64,000 nt of DNA from Hypoxylon rubiginosum. Its lineage: Eukaryota > Ascomycota > Sordariomycetes > Xylariales > Hypoxylaceae. How positions within the stretch are numbered: position 1 is the first letter of the stretch; each line of letters starts with the position of its first letter. The stretch covers positions 1,116,001-1,180,000 of the forward strand of contig CADCXA010000031.1 in NCBI GenBank assembly GCA_902806565.1, in the 5' to 3' direction. The notes beneath the pieces were generated by a model that had not been told where the DNA came from, made no database searches, and worked only from the letters and a program-made list of their open reading frames with translations. A program made the position numbers and the translations under genes. Positions 62,587 to 64,000 of the stretch are shown here, piece after piece.

Positions 62587-64000
62587 TTTAAATTAATTTT
62601 AATATATTTAATTTAAAATAAATTAATATAAAACTTAACTTAAAATAAATTAATATAAGTTAATTTAAATTTTTTTTTTATAGTTATATTAACTTTTAAT
62701 TAACTAAAAAAAGTATTTTAAATAAAAGTAATAAAAATATTAAAACGTAAAAAAACTATAATAAATATAAATAATATATTTATAATAATATTAATTTATT
62801 AAATTAAATATTTAATAATAAGTTATAAAAGGAATTTCTTAGAAAATAAAACTTAAAAAAAGTTATTAAAAGTTTTATAAAAATTAATATAAAAAAGATT
62901 TATATTATTATTAATATTTATATACTTTTAATTAATATAAATAAAATTATTAAAAAAATACTAGTATATTTTATTAATTTTAAACTATTAATATTTATAT
63001 TTTAATATAATATAATATTTATTTAATTTAATATTATAACCGGTTTTATAATATAAAATAATAATTTATTATTATATATTATTATATTTATTAATTATTA
63101 AATATTTTAAATTAGTTTATTAATTAAATAACTTCTTATAAAAAAAAACCTAATTTAAAAAAAACGTGTAAATAATATAAGGTTTTTTTATAACTTATTA
63201 ATATAAGAAAAAACAATTTTAATATAATATATAATAAACTTAATTTAAACTTTAAAACGTAAAAATAATACACTGTTTTTAATAATATATTATTTTTTAG
63301 TAATATTATTTTATTTTTATATTAAAAAGAAAATAAATATAATTTATTTTTAATATTTAACTTTTTATTATTTTCTTAGATATTACTAGTAAAAATATAA
63401 TAAATATAATATATAATAAAATAATTAATATTATATAAATTATTATTATAAAAATCAAATAAAACTTATAAATTATATTTAAAATAATAAATTATAATAA
63501 TTATACCACTTTAATTTAAAAAGAAGGAAAATATAATAAATAAAATTAATTTTTAAAATATTTTTAATTTATAAAAAACCTTTTTAAAATATTTTTTAAT
63601 AATAATGTTTTTTATTATTATAAAAAATAAAAAAATATATATATATAATTAAATAAATTAAATAATAAATATAATTAAAATTAAAGTTATTAGTTTAATA
63701 AAATAAAAATAAAAATATATATAATAAAATAATATAAAATAATTTATTAAATAATTTAAAGCGGATAATTAAATAAAAATAATATATTATATAAATATGT
63801 AAATAAAACAATAAATATATAATTATTTAATACTAGAAAAAAAAGTGGGGAAAACACGTGGAAAATTCACGTAATTTTTATTAAAATAACTTAAAGGTTT
63901 TATAATATAAATTATATAAAAAAAAGTTATATATATAAAATATTATTAAAAAAAAAAGTTAAATATTTAATTAGTTATTTAATATTTAAAAAATATTTAA

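Larger units (their letters stand above)
55881..64000. mobile_element. second RIP-type AT-rich block (transposon graveyard), open at window end
   Basis: Nearly pure A/T with no frame of coding length. It contains a solo LTR shared with the first block and several tandem arrays. Its left edge does not match the inverted repeats of the first block, so it is a different insertion. The right end lies outside the window. Confidence 0.7.

Overview
The window looks like nuclear DNA of a filamentous ascomycete (Pezizomycotina). Genes carry short GT-AG introns of about 50-110 bases. Families present include HET, fungal DUF7708/STAND NTPases, Hva1/TUDOR, an NRPS-like A-T-TE enzyme, an Arp1-like amidase and a GPI-anchored wall protein. 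The genome is strongly two-speed: gene islands of ordinary composition alternate with blocks made almost only of A and T, in which repeat copies differ mainly by C/T and G/A changes. That is the signature of repeat-induced point mutation (RIP). The species cannot be named from this sequence alone. || Layout. (1) 1-21,177, gene island. It holds an NRPS-like enzyme (A-T-TE) with two apparent frame breaks, a dead fragment of a PKS-NRPS adenylation domain with in-frame stops, an Hva1/TUDOR acidic protein, a mitochondrial enoyl-CoA hydratase of the methylglutaconyl type, a small ankyrin protein, an unrecognised 254-residue protein, an APH-like phosphotransferase, an amidase, a GPI-anchored Ser/Thr-rich surface protein and a secreted M6-like metalloprotease. 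(2) 21,178-46,070, AT-rich block of 24.9 kb. It is bounded by 217-bp terminal inverted repeats and an imperfect 9-bp target duplication, so it appears to be one large inactivated DNA-transposon insertion, filled with nested elements. These include a 5.8-kb LTR retrotransposon with a perfect 5-bp target duplication and copies of a second, ~285-bp LTR family. (3) 46,071-55,880, second gene island. It holds a DUF7708/STAND-type protein with a degenerate P-loop, a 1,020-residue AAA+ ATPase with a proline-rich N-terminus, a broken HET-ankyrin gene and a small conserved-looking protein. (4) 55,881-64,000, a second RIP-type block with tandem repeats and a solo LTR. || Relations between genes. The NRPS-like gene and the PKS-NRPS relic are probably remains of a secondary-metabolite locus. 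The second island resembles a fungal non-self-recognition (STAND/HET) neighbourhood between two transposon graveyards. The surface protein and secreted protease sit against the edge of the first AT block, a position often seen for fast-evolving secreted genes. No tRNA, rRNA or CRISPR feature was recognised.
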